Shown here: piece by piece, positions 13,299 to 28,989 of the stretch
Layout: the number at the start of each line of letters is the position of its first letter
How positions within the stretch are numbered: position 1 is the first letter of the stretch
Source of the DNA: Ecdyonurus torrentis
Taxonomy: Eukaryota > Arthropoda > Insecta > Ephemeroptera > Heptageniidae
Assembly: GCA_949318235.1 (NCBI GenBank)
Contig: OX439132.1
Coordinates: forward strand, 25,849,794 to 25,913,793
Direction: 5' to 3'
DNA length: 64,000 bases
Notes under the pieces: generated by a model
Database searches by the model: none
What the model saw: only the letters and a program-made list of their open reading frames with translations
What the model was told of the DNA's origin: nothing
Translations under genes and position numbers: made by a program

Positions 13299-13421
13299 TT
13301 GCTGTGTATATAGAAATGTTTTTTAATAGTTTATATTCGCAGAGTTGAGTCATGACCGTCGTTTATCAACGTCTCACAACGTTGTAGGTTTTCACACATA
13401 ACATGGTGATTTACACAGCAA
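13299..13421. repeat. possible small inverted-repeat element
   Basis: TTGCTGTGTA (13299-13308) and TACACAGCAA (13412-13421) are exact inverted copies about 120 bp apart. They enclose a GC-richer core with CAACGTCTCACAACGTTG. Ten-base arms are short and no duplication is visible, so this may be coincidental. Confidence 0.3.
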
Positions 13422-14054
13422 GAATTGACCCACCTGCGGCACATTACAAATGGTTTATATATACTGTATAGTAAATTAATGTGTTAATAATAAATAAACA
13501 AATAAATAAATTTTATAAATGCATAAAATGCATTAATAAAATGATAAATAAATAATAGGTAGATATCTAAATATATAATTGGTTATATATATAAAAATGT
13601 TATTTCTTTGAGGTTTCTCATACCCCAAACACGTTAAAAATTTATCTTACCTTAGAGTAAATAAACTTTGTGTATATAAATGGCGATATAAATCATAAAT
13701 AAAATGGCAAATTTATATTGACATTAATGATTAAAAATATTTTTTAATTTACTATGTTGTGACGTAACTTTGACGTTTATATTTCTCTTCCATCCTTACT
13801 TTATGATTATCGCATAGACATATTATGTCTATGGATTATCGTACTTCAAACGAAGAGGGAGAGAGAGAGAGAAAGAGAGAGAGAGAAAGAGAGAGAGAGT
13901 GAAATTCTCCATCTTATCATGAATACAAAAAATATATAATATAATTTAACCATTCTGCTCGATGAACTATCTTTTTAACTTATTATGATCATTTTTCAAT
14001 ACGGAATGGAGAAAATAATGCATCAATTTCAAGCTAAACTTTGGCAAAAACAAG

Positions 14055-14170
14055 GTCGTTCCCGCCAAAAGCTGTATCCGCGGTGCTAAACCAATCAAAG
14101 AGCGTGTTATAAACCTACTAGCCAATCACAGTGGAGTTTACATAGTTAATTACACTGTATCCGCTCGAAC
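14055..14170 (-). promoter_or_regulatory. promoter-like island with E2F-type site and two CCAAT boxes
   Basis: On the + strand TTCCCGCCAAAA (14059-14070) is the complement of TTTTGGCGGGAA, a full E2F/DP consensus. CCAAT boxes lie at 14091-14095 and 14122-14126, exactly 31 bp apart and in the same orientation. CTGTATCCGC occurs twice, at 14072-14081 and 14155-14164. Paired NF-Y boxes about 31-33 bp apart with an E2F site are known from cell-cycle promoters of animals. The order of sites would suit transcription to the left, but no coding exon is recognised on either side. Confidence 0.3.
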
Positions 14171-15445
14171 TAGTATTGGGAAAAATGTGCAAATTTATTC
14201 AATAATTATTTTTGTTGAAGTTGAATTATGGTTTAATTTCAGGTGTTTCTTGAGTATTGCGATGCAGCACATTGTTATACTATTTTGCATTTATTCAAAT
14301 CATAAAAATATGTAAATACAATAATGACTTCATGAATTACTTCATCTGAAATATTCATAAGAGAATGTTATACTTACATATTTTAGTAATATTGTTGTTC
14401 ATGGCTTACATAATGCTTCTTTAACAAAATGTGCCCGTGGTTGTATACAAATAACGCCCGTTGAAAGTAATATAAGTGAATTAGATCAATACGAGGTACT
14501 ATTTGTGAAAATATCGGTAAAAGGGCAAGGTAACTTCATAGTTTCTGAGTGTATTTTATTATACCAAAGTACACTATATATCATCAAAAATAAAATTGTT
14601 CCCTTGCTAATGTAAAAGCAGACAAGGTAAATTAAAATAAATTTTCCATTTTTTAACAATTTCTCCGATTAAAAAAAATTAAAAAAAAAATCATGTGGAA
14701 TGTAAATTATAGAAATAACATCTATATTTAATTTAAAAATAAATAATAATAATAAATGGAATTTATATTGCAAACGATTCACGTATACATTTTATCTTCA
14801 TATACAACTAGGTACATATTTTAATGTTTATACCATTACTATTTTATACCACACGTATTATATAAAGTAAATTTCATAGAGACTTATATCTCGTACAGGT
14901 TATTTTACTATAATTTAACACTAATATTAGTCTTTATTGTTATGAATATGATATATAATATGATTATATAGAGTATACACGAGCAAGTGAGTTCTCGTTT
15001 CACCGCAAGAAGAGGTGAAACCTTGCGATTTATCTGCACCCACACTCATAATGTATATACGTTCAGATAATTTCAGACTTGAACCTATAAAGCATTTATT
15101 AATTGAAAATTTTTCTATTACGTTTTTGCATGCGTAATGTTGAATATCTTGTTCTATTTTATGTAAATTAAAAAAAATGCATTTTTAATGCAATTTAATT
15201 TAAATTTAAGTTTTATCGTATTTCATGTAAATTTTAAATCATGTGGTAATTAAAGAGTTGCTTTTATAACTTAATTAACTTGATATTTATAAAATAACTT
15301 TGAAAATGCATATTATACAATTCATTGTGTTATACATACATTGCTGAGTTGCATAAACTGCTATGTTATTTGCTTTGATTGTAAATGGGACTAATCTATA
15401 TTATGCATGATGCACGTGCACTCGCAATTCGCATATATGTGTGTG

Positions 15446-15467
15446 TATATATATATATATTATATTA

Positions 15468-15538
<71 letters not shown>

Positions 15539-15553
15539 TATATATATATACAT

Positions 15554-15617
<64 letters not shown>

Positions 15618-15640
15618 TATATATATACACACACACACAA
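15446..15640. repeat. (TA)n cluster with (GT)/(CA) borders
   Basis: An AT-alternating tract of about 180 bp has four short interruptions. It is bordered by GTGTGTGT on the left and ACACACACACA on the right, so the whole block is close to an inverted repeat. Tyr-Ile frames on both strands are artefacts. Confidence 0.95.
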
Positions 15641-17001
15641 ATACTTGAATAATTATTGTTGAAAAGATTAATTAATAACAAAAAAAAATTAAGAAATAAA
15701 AAAAAAAAAAAAACAGAAATATGATACACAATTTTGTGATTTTCATTTCTGCTGTTTTTTTAATGCTACGTGACAAAGAATAAAAATATTGCTAATCTTT
15801 CCTGTCTAAGTGTAAATTACAATTTCTCTAAAAAATAAATAAAAAATTGTATATAAAAACTTTATATATACTCGAATAAAAAAAAAAAAATCATATAGTT
15901 AGACAAGAGGTTACGAATCATGAATAAACATGTATTTGAAAACCACATTATATCAGAAGTTACTTCCTCATCAAACTATCAATGGCTCGATTCGTCTCAC
16001 TTTCATCAGATGTACTTCCTATTCTGACATCACTCGTTAGCGATTAAATGAAGTCAAAATTTTGCCACCTCATAATGTATATTAAAGTTAATGTTATAAG
16101 AAGAAAAAAAAATGGGAAGCAAAAAGAGAGAGAGAGAGAAAGAGAGGGAGAGAGAATTCACAGCTATACATATTTGTACAACATATTTGTACACCCCTAA
16201 AACTTTTTTTTCCATATAATATTATGATAAATTTTGTTGTTGGTCACCTACTTCTTTTGTTGTAAAATAAAGTGAACTTGCAGCGGAACTTTATAATTTT
16301 TTATTGGAAAGAAAAATAAATTTGCTGTATAGCAAAATTCATACAAGCACAGTTAACTTTTCATTGTCTTTTTTTACGTTTGTGATAGTGATTGTGAGAA
16401 AGACTAAAAGATTCTTTTAGTAGAGACGTAAGTCATATCGTATATGTAAATGAAATTATAAACATTCAATAGAGAAATAAATAAAATATATAATTACCTA
16501 AATACAGATATTTAATTGTAAATCCAAAAAGTTATATAGTCAAAATAGATGATAAAAACATGTTTTGTGTTCCAAACAATAGCAATATAAACCAAATATT
16601 ATATAATACTCTAAAATAAATAACATGTTGTGATGTTATATAATCTAAAATTGAATCTTTAGTATAACAAGTTTCATGTCTTTTGCCTTTTTTTTATATA
16701 TATAAATATAATATATTTTTGTATATGAATAAAAAATATGACCTGCTTTTGTTTATATAATAAAAATAGAATTTAATATTTTTGTGTATAGATCAAAAAG
16801 CCAATTCAATTACTAGATATGCAGTGCAATATCTTTGGTATATAATATCTTGACCTAGATATGAACTATATTATACAAGAGAGTATAAAGTATATATTAA
16901 AAAAAAAAAAAAAAAAACTAAATTATATGAAAATTGAACTAGATGTATGAAGTGTTTTACATGTCACGTACTTGCATCAGTGGATATGTCAACTTTTCAC
17001 T

Positions 17002-17033
<32 letters not shown>

Positions 17034-18253
17034 GTGTTGTTGATTTCAATCAATATACTCTCTCTTGCTCTCTTCCAACATACAAGCTATGACAAAAGCC
17101 GTGATTTATGCTTATAATATCTCATATAGATTACATTTTATAGCAAAAACTTTTATTATTATTATATTTACATTGTGTCTATTTTTTGTTTTGTTATATC
17201 ATTGCAAATATTGTTGTTGAAAATAGTTATTATTTACTTTTATTTTAAAATATCTAATCATAGATAAATTTAAGTTACAAAAAAATTAAACAACGTATAT
17301 ATAAATAAAATATTCCAGCGACCAACCGTTTTTTTTATTTAATTAACATTGCTGTAATAAAAAAATTGTCAATATCATACAAACTTCATTCAAAAATGTC
17401 GACTTCAAAGATTATGTATACGATCTAAACTTATATAATCTACCCCCCTCGCTTTTGTATAATTATTTAGTAATAATAATTAGTCAAGGGCTTAGATTGT
17501 AATGTTTCATTTTATAATAAATTTAATTTTATTTTTTTTTTATTTGCTCATTCTTTTGTCTTTTAAAAATAAAAAGCTATTATAGCTACCTTTCACGTAC
17601 ATTCTCAGAAAATTGCTCAAAGGTTTTAAAGCATCCAGAAAATAAATTATTTTAACAAAATAAAAAATGTTTGATAATTTTTTTTTTTTATTAATAAATA
17701 AAGTTATTTGATATCATTTAAAACATGATTGAAAAGTGGACATAAAATGCAATATTATATTCATTTAATTTTAATTTTTAAAAATCAATGAAAACACACA
17801 CTTTTTAGTTTTTACCAATTGTTATAGTTGAGATTTTTATATGAAAAAATAGAACAGATAAAAATATCTTGATTTTTTACTTTGGTTTGTGTTTGTGAAA
17901 TCATTTTTAAAACTCAATAACAACAATGAAACAAACAAAACATTTCTCTATTTTAGACTTGTAATACAAACATACTATCCGACATTATTATCTTATCGTA
18001 AGCAAAAAATCATCTTCAAAATGTCTTAAAAATAATATGACATAAAAAGGACACAACAAAATACAAAATAATGACATCGCAAAGTTGATAAGTTTTTTTT
18101 ATATTATATATTGCAAATAAAAATAAGTTGGATTATGTATAAAAACGACGAAAGAGAGGTCAAGTATAAGATTTAAACTATAAACTTAAAGCTTTGAACA
18201 TACATTTTTAGTCCGTTAAAATAGCCAGAGGATGGAGAAGTGGTGAGAGAGAG

Positions 18254-18317
<64 letters not shown>

Positions 18318-18501
18318 TTTACACATGACAAGATGAAGGGTAAAAAAATAAAGAAAAAAGAAAATAAAGATTTTTTTTAAAGAGAGCACATGCACTGGGC
18401 AATGCTGGTGGCATGAAAGTATAGTGTTCATGTCATTGAACGCTGTGTAGACCTGTTTTCCTTATCTTCACAGTAAGACCTTCTGCTGCTCTCTTTTCTC
18501 T

Positions 18502-18939
<438 letters not shown>

Positions 18940-19439
18940 AAGACATATGTCTTTATGTCAGATATAGCAAAAATATGTTTAAAATTATGATAACTTTTAT
19001 GGCATGTATCTGTATGGTAGGTATTTAAAAGATAATTTTAAATAAAAGACTGTAGATAGAATTTTAGTAAAAATATTATTTGGTTTTTAAACTTTTTATA
19101 TTATATAAAAAAAATCAAATTATGAAGAAAAGTAGGCCCTACGCATGCCAAATTTAGTGCTAGACATCTAACATTACACGAAACTACTTTTGTGAAGATA
19201 AAATATCATCATTGAACAATCAATTTTTTTTTTACTATTAATTTAGTCAAGTTCGATTTTATTTTCATCCTGCAGTTTAGGCAAATTGTCGTTTCTCTGT
19301 GTAGTTCAGGTTGCATAAACAATACATTTTAAAGGATGACCTAATAAATTAAAAAGGTGTAATTATTTTTAACATGCCCGTACAACCATAACTTCTTAGT
19401 AAACTGAAATTACTATAAGTACCTTCTTTTTCTACTTCA

Positions 19440-19740
19440 CTGACTGGATTCAAAATATGGAAATAGCGCGCCTTTTTTTAATGTATTTTTTCATTTTAAG
19501 GTAGTGCTGCACTCTTGTGTAATTTCTACCAAATAAAAGGCCATGCTGGATCATTTCATACTTCCTTAAATGTTTCATAGATGGCAATAGTTTACTTTTT
19601 AGCAGGTTGATTGATGGGTGGTAAGCCGCCAAAGTCAGACTTTCATTCAAAGACGTACAAAAAAAAAAAAAAGAGCCGCGTGCGACCGCAAGACTGCTCC
19701 ACCGACCGACCGATCATTGACCAGCACAAATTTGTGAGAT
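19440..19740. other. unexplained moderately GC-rich stretch with A-tract
   Basis: A minus-strand frame is open from about 19650 to 19450 but lacks a convincing ATG at its start. An A13 tract at 19660 is followed by GAGCCGCGTGCGACCGC and CCGACCGACCGATC. The composition contrasts with the flanks and suggests an inserted repeat unit whose relatives are not in this window. Confidence 0.25.
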
Positions 19741-22186
19741 TTTTATCTCAATGTATGCTCTACACAAATTGATTCCAATCTCGCAATAGTTATTGCAAAC
19801 TGATTTATTTTTATTTACACAAAATATTTTATATTGAACATGCGATAATTAATCAAATGTTCAATATAAACTAATTCTTTTTCTGATATTTTCTTATTGC
19901 TGATTTTATCTATATGAAACCACATACCATATCAAATTGCAAAATTGTAAAATAAACAAAATTAGAACATTACAGACATTTTTATGCACTGTTATGATGA
20001 TGCAATAGGATTTTATTAATTTTATTACTCCATGCGCACACTTGATGATGTGGGGAACTATTGTCATAAAAAAATTAAAAAGTCATCATTCAATTCTATA
20101 ATGTGAACAATTTTTTCATAAAATAATAATGAAAATACTATACAGCAAAAAAAGTAAATGTAAGAATTATGTTTTTAATTTGCCATATAATATTAATATT
20201 TACAATAAAATATTTTCATTTACTTTAGACATTTATAGTAATTAGATTTCTAAATATTTTAAATTAATTGCATTTTTTTTTTTTTTTTTTAGTTTATTTG
20301 TTGTTATTGACACTACTTAAATAGCACATTCTGTTCGTTACAAAAACTGCGCAAATATTTTATTTACAGATACAAAAAAAGTCATATTTTAAAAATAAAA
20401 TCCATGTTCATTATATCTATTGCTAGTTTTAGTTACGAAAGTTAATGAGAAAATTACGTTCAAGAGACTGAACTGAAAGAAAGCATTTAATTGACAACTT
20501 AACTAACATTTCATTGTTCTTCTTCAAGCAGAAAGAAAGATATCATCTTACAAGAGCATGGCAGAAAAATGTACATTGCAGAACGATATTATATTTTATT
20601 TTAACCCCACAGAAAAAAATTATCAATTATCACAACTGAAAAGTAGCTGAACTGAGTAATTAAATATGAACCAATCGATGTTTTCATTTACCTCATCTAA
20701 AAAAAAATAGTTAAAAATACATGGATTGTCACACCTGCTTCAACAGGTCAGGTAAATGAAATATATTTCTTCCAACTTCCACGCAAGTACTCGCACAGCT
20801 ATACACTACAGTTGGATTATACATATAATCAAAAGCTTGTATTGTTAAAAAAAAATGAAAACAAATTTTTGCGACCTTTTGTTACTTGACAACCGCCCTC
20901 TCCACCTCCACACCCTACCTCCTACCTAGCCTATATCTATTGTCCTACCTGCCTGTCTATAACATTCTAACGCGAGTTAAGAATCAATCTACCTCCAGAG
21001 TATATAAGCTTCACTGTTTTTTTAAACGCATCACTTTGATTACCTGACTTAATTTGAATTATTACTACAAAACTAACATTGCTAATAAATTTTAATTAGA
21101 ATTTCATAAAAATGTGATATTTTTAACGTAAAACAAATAATTTTGGTAATATTTATTTAAATTATTTCTTCTTACTTTTTACACGTAGAAGATGAAAGAA
21201 ACCACTTTTTTTTTTAGTTTTGGAGGGAAGATTACAAAACACTTAAAATGAAGAAAACTTTAAATTTATTATGTTAATTATTATTATTATATTTTAATAT
21301 ATATTATAACAATAATATACACATTAAATGACATTATATACAATGTATTAAATTTTACTGTACAGTATAAAACATTTTTCCTTTGCACACTGATTGCACG
21401 ATGACAAAATATAACACTTGTTTTAAGTTTATTGTTATGAGAAAATTATTATTTAGTTATAAAATATTTATTTTATAAATTTAAAATTTTTGATACTTCA
21501 TTACCAAAATACTTTCCTTTATTTGAAAATTAAATTGATGTGTGTTCTGTAGATATTTTATTCGTTTTGAAATATAAAGTATAACTTAAGTATAAATAAA
21601 AATATAAATTAATAAGACACATTATGTGTAAAAAAAATTATGATAAAAAGGATATTGTCTAATTGATTGGATTTTGTATAATTGTGTGTTTAAAATAATA
21701 ACAATTAAAAATTAAAATGATGGTGTTACATTAATATGTAATGATTGTATTTATATTTTTAATATTTTAATTAATTTTTATTATATAAATATAAGAATGT
21801 ATATATTATATCCTTTAATTATATTATATAAATTAAGTAAAATAGTAAAAATATAAATAAAATTATATTTTATTTCAATTATGTATAATTATACATTATT
21901 GAAATATATCGTAGGCTTATTTATTTTTATTTTTTAATTTAATTATAATATTTATAATTCTGTATAATCTGTATTATAGTAATTTTTATACAGTAATACT
22001 ATATAGACACTATATATTTTATATTATGCTATATATAGTGTTATATTTAGCCATCATATTTAAGTCATCTATCAGTGTGCAATAAAAAAAAAATGTATAT
22101 ATATTAATAGAGTAAATAATGCAAGTTAATTACATTGTGCATTTTATTTTGAATAATAAAAAATAATAAAGAAATCAAATTTCATA

Positions 22187-22357
22187 ATGACAATGTCCGT
22201 ACGCACACCTTACACCTGCTTTGCTTTTAAACCCTACCTGCAGGTAAGCCACGCGAGGCCCCCGGGCGGTTTTACATGTACCGTGATGGACAATACAATA
22301 CTTCTCAACTGTTTTTGGGAGCTAATACAAGCGAAAAGGTGGCATTATCACATCTAA
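22187..22357 (+). other. possible short exon or ORF with consensus donor
   Basis: ATG at 22187 opens a frame of 56 codons (start MTMSVRTPYTCFAFKPYLQ) in a small GC-rich island holding GAGGCCCCCGGGCGG. After 19 codons CTGCAG|GTAAGC (donor at 22244) is a strong splice donor in phase 0. No domain is recognised and the island is short, so this is only a candidate first exon. Confidence 0.25.
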
Positions 22358-23272
22358 AAAAAAATATTTGTGATAAATATCTCCTTTTTATTTTTTCAAT
22401 TGTAGAGACCGAATGTTCAGTTTTTACACCTATTTCTGAGCAACTGAAGTTTTTAAGTTACCGCACATGTTTTATTTTTTTCTGTGCCCACTTGAACTCT
22501 ATAGTATAATGTATATTATATATTTTCAGTGAAAATTTTTTTTATTTTATTTTTACTTTTTTAAACTTTTTTGGTGACAGAGAAATCACCAGTTTTACGG
22601 TCAGTAAATTGAGGCTGTGTGTGTGTTTTATATTGTTTTTAATAAATCTGTGGTTGGACACTTTTGTTTCATTATTGCATTAGTTATGTATGCTGCATAG
22701 TTTGCAAAGATTGTATTTATATGTATTGTATATTATGAATACGAGTTTATTGTTGAGTCTATTGGTATGAATGGGTATATAAGTTATTTATAAAATAAAC
22801 TTTTTATAACGTAATTTCACTAATTTCTCATATATAAATTTCCGGTAAAAATATTTAGTAAAATAATCATGACACTGCCCGTATTCACTCATATATATCA
22901 AAACCTGTGTATATATTTCTAGGTTTATTCTTTGTTTTGTTAGTATACGTTTTTACATATATTATTTAAATGTTCTTGGCAAGAATATTGTTTATTTTGC
23001 ACATTTCTAAAGACTATTTTTGTTCTATAATGTTTTTAATATATTTACAATATTATTCGGACTATAGTTGCTGAATAAGTAAATAAATTTAATTTTATGA
23101 ATTCATAATTGTTGTACTTTCAATTTTCAATCAATTGCTTTGTGTGTGGTGGCAATATAAAGAATTTGGAAGTATCATCAGAAGCAACAAACCGCAGCAA
23201 ATATGCGTGAGCCACTGAGCTTGAAATTACCTTTTTTATATGAAGAAAAAAGTAGTGTATATAACTACTAAA

Positions 23273-23327
<55 letters not shown>

Positions 23328-23806
23328 TGTTTGCATTGAAACGCATTAAACTGTTTTACTCAAAAATATGTGGAATAGAAAGCCATAAACAATAAATTTT
23401 TAAAAATACTTAATTACTAATTGCATTGAAATTGAAACACTGTTATATTCATCTAAAAGCTCTCATAAGATCTCATAGCTGACTTTTCAAAAGTTTATTC
23501 AATGTTTTATTTTATTATTATTATTATTATATTTAAAAAAAAAAGTACAGTGATATACTAATTATATTATAATATAAAATTGCCATATCATCAGAGAAAG
23601 TTTCTTTGTCATTGCTTGCTTATCGCGAGTAATGAAAATTTATTGAACCAAATAATTACACAAATAAATATTATAATTTATGTACTTCATAAAAATATTT
23701 AAAGTAATATAGTAATATCGTAATATTTTGTTTAACATGTTACATGCAATCAAATATAATATACGCGGGAAATACAAAAGAAGACCCCCTAATTTCCTAT
23801 CCTTAA

Positions 23807-24142
23807 AGCCATAGACCACTTAAAACAACATGGTGCTTTTTAATGAATAAACACGAAATGGGATCTTCAACAGTGACGACAACTTTTACCAGAATGCTAA
23901 TGTAGCCCCACGAGAGAGCGTGAAAATACTGTAAAGTATGGAATTTGAATGACTATTCGTGTTTCTGACGTCAGAAACATGCAAAAACTAGTAAAAAATG
24001 TTGTGCGGGTTGCATAAATCGAAATTTTCTGATCACTGCTACGGAGCTACTGTTGGGTTTTGACCCAAACTAAAGCTATTTATGTAAGTCCCATCAAGTG
24101 TTTTGTGATATAAATGCTTATGTTTTCTTCTGGTCTATTCCT
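23807..24142. mobile_element. MITE family B, copy 2 (TTAA target, 336 bp)
   Basis: This second copy of the family at 4961 is in the same orientation and flanked by TTAA at 23803-23806 and 24143-24146. By eye it matches the first copy at about nine bases in ten. Here TTTCTGACGTCAGAAA forms a perfect 16-bp palindrome (23962-23977) centred on TGACGTCA. In copy 1 the matching place reads CTGGCGTTAG. Confidence 0.85.
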
Positions 24143-24480
24143 TTAAAGCATAGCTGAATAATTTTAAGGGATTTTTGAATAAAAACAAAATACTTCAGTT
24201 ATAAGTTAAAAAGGAGCAAATTTAAAGTACAGTGATGCAAAACATATATTATACAAGTTAACAAATTATTATAATGATTTTTCATCAGTTAGGAGCATTC
24301 AGTCTCAATTGCAAATTAATATATTCCATAATATCCTCCATCCATTTCCACCAACGTTTTTCTAACACAAAAATGATTTCTAGGAATTTAGTTTATTTCT
24401 TGAAAATGTTTGTGTTACATCCGGTGTATGATTTTGATTGAACATATAATATTATATAGCTGGGCCAGGCCAAAATCTTA

Positions 24481-24483
<3 letters not shown>

Positions 24484-24541
<58 letters not shown>
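24484..24541. repeat. (CT)n, 58 bp
   Basis: A CT tract. A (GA)n tract of 30 bp lies 200 bp to the right (24739-24769), giving an inverted arrangement. Confidence 0.95.
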
Positions 24542-24545
<4 letters not shown>

Positions 24546-24736
24546 CAACAACAACACAATACACAGCAAGAGATGCTGTTGATGGCTTTACCTGAGTTCT
24601 ATACTTCAATTAATATATGAATTTATGTCGATAAGGTCTACATTACTATTTTATCATAATAAAAAATATATAATTCAGAAATCTTTTGATAATCTTGTCT
24701 GTTACTCAGCTACCTTTCAGACCCTCTCAATATTAC

Positions 24737-24772
<36 letters not shown>

Positions 24773-26173
24773 TTGTCAGACCAGCTTCCCCTCCCACCAA
24801 TACCAAATCCAAAGGTATCATTACGCTGCTATTAGCTCGCCCTTACCCCCTAATTTTCGCAGCCTTTTGTTAGTGAGGCGGCTACAACATATATAAAAAA
24901 TATATATAATATAATATAAATCCCTTGAAGGGACATAAAGAAAAAAATGTATATGTATAAAATTTATTATACCTTTATATTACCAGGCAAAACGAAACGA
25001 TAATAATGTAATTTTTTTTCATATATATATAATATTAAATTATAAAAGGTGTATTAATAATTATATTCTCTTATATAGAAATGATTTTAAGCATTACTAA
25101 TATTAAAATTAAACTTAATTATATATTATATAATTATAATTTTTTTTACGTACATAAAATAAAATATTTTATTACATAATACTGCATGGTAATGTTCTAA
25201 AGATATAAATTTAAAATGCTCGAATGAATAATGGAATGGAATTGCAAAGTGTATGAGATCATAAGGTATGGAATTTAGCTGAAAAATATTTTGCAATTAT
25301 TCACATACCTTCATAAGGATAATATCCTTACGTAATATATACGATCATTAAATTATATCAGGTTATTATTGTTTTGAATAATGTTTTGAACATATAGATT
25401 TAGGTCTATATCATGATTTTGAAATTTTATAGTTCAATTGAGTTCATTTACATACAATTATTTTGTATGAATTTTGAATTTTGAAAATTTTGAGTTCATG
25501 TTACTATATATAATATTTCTGGATTTATAATTTTTTTTTTTTATGATTAGAAATTAAATTAAGACAAGATTACTTAACTTTTATCAATGATAATATATAA
25601 CATTCATTAGTATATTATATAATTGCAATTACTGCAATCAGTTATTAAATTCGTAGAATTATATCAAAATTAAAAAGCCATAAACCAAAATGTACAGTAT
25701 AACTCCTTTCCTCCTTTTTCTTCATCATATTTTTTAATAGCCACCTTTTACACTTTATATTTTCCTGTATAGTTAATTAATATGAAATTAATTTTTTTTG
25801 AAGGTATATATACAATCAAGTCAAGAAATAATAATAATAATATATATATATTTTTTAAATATAAAATGTTATACGCAGTTAATTGCTAAAAGGTGTGAGG
25901 GCCTTGAATATTATATCAACTTAAAGTCAAGTGTATGCTGAGATATACAAGAAGTATATAGTATTAAAAAAAAAATTTAAAAAAAAAAACATGATGTACG
26001 TTTATTATGTAAAGCAAGCTATAAATAATAGTGAGCGTTATTACACCGCTTCTAATATCGCTTCATTAATTTTACATTACGTTGCCTCTGGAAATAAAAA
26101 AAAAAATCCTTAAAGTTTTTTTTATTCTACTTCACCACAGCTTCAATGTTTATAAATTTTTATACATGCGGGA

Positions 26174-26212
<39 letters not shown>

Positions 26213-27677
26213 TTGTGGTGGTGTTTAAAGCAATTAAAATCTCATTATTGTATACATAAGATTTTAATGTGGTTTTATACATTTAAATCTTTTAAATTAT
26301 CATTTTGTTTTAAGAACTTTAAGATGACATGACAGAATAAAAGAATTATATGCAGTATATTTTATTTCAATTGTTTTTTTATTATTTTTTTATAGCATAA
26401 AAATAATACAATATAATATTTATGATGAAATACTTCTTTTAAATTATTCTCATAAATTTAAAATTTGTAATAAATATTCATAATATTAATTGTAAAAATG
26501 TAAGAAAGTTCAAAAAATACAAAAAAAAAAACTCGTGATACTAGCTTTTGAAATATTTTATGACGAGAGAAAAAATAAATTATTTTAATAGTCATTTTTC
26601 ACGCAAAACACCTTTATTATTGTAATTGAACATATTTATTATAATTTTTATTATTTTATTATACATAAAAGTATATTAAAGATAATAAAATTTATATTTA
26701 AAATTGGTTTAAAACATAAATTTGTTGTAAAAGTATTACTTTTTTTAAGTGTGATTTTTCTCCATATAACACTTTTTATTCTTTCATATTTGCCATAGCA
26801 AAAACAGGCTTTTTTTTTCTCCCTATAAGTTTCACAGACTTCAGGATTTAACACAACTTTGAAAGTGAAGAGATATACATAACATATTTATAATAAAATC
26901 TGAAAATTGATTATTTATTTTATAAGAGTAATTATATTTATTACTGTGTAAATCATGTGTAAAAAAATAAATATAAAAGTGATATAAAGTGCACTACCAA
27001 GAAAATAAAATCAGGTACTGACATAATAACTAATCTAATATGTCCACTTATTAGCAAATTTGCACTCATTTGTGCACTGCAAATTGTCTCACGTTTGTGT
27101 ATTATGATCCTCACTGTGAATTATGAAATAGATTGCCCTGATTGATCTGATGAAATATATATATACTTTGCTTTTGAATCGTATAACACGTTATCATCTT
27201 ACAAAATATATACCTTTCAAAAGACTCTGTCATAATTTATGAATTATATAGTACTTACATGCAAAAACTACAGGAAAGCAATTTAAACTTGTTCCGGTAT
27301 ACAACTCATTTTTATAAAATTATAAGTAAACTGCAGAGTGAACAGAAAAATAAGGATGCAACAATTTAGTATCATTAAAATATCATTTCTTATAAAAGAA
27401 AAAAAAAAAGAAAAAGAAAATCAATTATATTGTAATTATATTATGGATCGCAGAAGACAAAATAATTTTTAAGTCAATATAAAAAAAATTGCATGAGAAA
27501 TAAAGACCATGGTTTTATTCCTTTAAAAATATATAATGTACAACTATATGAATATTTTTTTTAAAAGTTTTATGAAGTTTTAATAGCACTTTGCAGGTGT
27601 TGCGAAGTACTCTGATATTTTTTCTTACACTTTTGCAAAAAATATATTAAATTAAAGCAAGTATCATAATCCTTTGA

Positions 27678-27710
<33 letters not shown>

Positions 27711-27801
27711 ATGAGTGGGTATAAAACTTCATGGATTTAAACTATAATAATTTTATATAATTTTTCTCCACCTACTGCATGATATCAAAACATCATACAC
27801 T

Positions 27802-27803
<2 letters not shown>

Positions 27804-27872
<69 letters not shown>
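27804..27872. repeat. (CT)n, 69 bp
   Basis: An uninterrupted tract about 100 bp right of a T25 tract (27681-27705). Confidence 0.95.
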
Positions 27873-27873
<1 letters not shown>

Positions 27874-28853
27874 AAGAAACACGTGCAAAGTTAAATTGAA
27901 ATGAATATTTTAATATAATGTTATATACATAGGTATTATGTCATGTCATTACTGTTTTTATATAGTTATTTAATTATAATAAATTATCATTTAAAAAGAA
28001 ATCAATCAGTATATTATAGAGATATATTTATGTGTTATTATATGAAATGAGTTTTAAAAATTTACATAATATTATATAATAAAGTTTCAAAAATATAGGC
28101 GTAATTTGAAAATTCCACTATAATGAAATTAAACAAATTATCTTCCACTATATAACAGTTTATTTTCATATATAATAAAAGAATGTGCATGGCATTCAAT
28201 GATTTGTTATGATATAAAGATTTTTTTTTATATATCCCGGTATGTAATTTGTTTTTTTCCAAAGTTAAATATGCATGAAATACTTTTTATTTTTAAATGT
28301 TTAAAATGTACATTTGAAATAATAATCGTTTTTTTTTTAAAGGATATACGAGTAAAAAAGAAATGACGATATATACATTTTTAAAAAGTTTAATCCATTA
28401 AAACTCTCTCTCTCTCTCTCGTCTCGATATAAGTAACCATTAACAACCATACCATAACACTTTCCATCATCTAAAAATCTTCAGCTTATTCTCTATAAAA
28501 GAACTTTATAATACATCCTTCACATTTTGTCTTCTATAAAAGCAACAGAAAGAAAAAAAGGTTTTAAGAATAAAGAAATAATGCATAATCATCTTTTATA
28601 TAATATATACATAATGAATATTTTCATCTTCTTAAATTTTTTATCCTATACATCTTTAATTACGCCATATATATAATATATAATAAAGTTTTATGTTCAT
28701 TTTTTTCCCTCAAAACAAAATACATTAAAGGAAGTTAATATTTTAACACGTATTTTTTAATTAACTATTAAAAATTTAAATTAGTAAAAATTACTTTTGT
28801 AATTGATAACCCGCTGTGGATTGCAAAAATTAAATTAATTTAGCTAAAAATAT

Positions 28854-28989
<136 letters not shown>

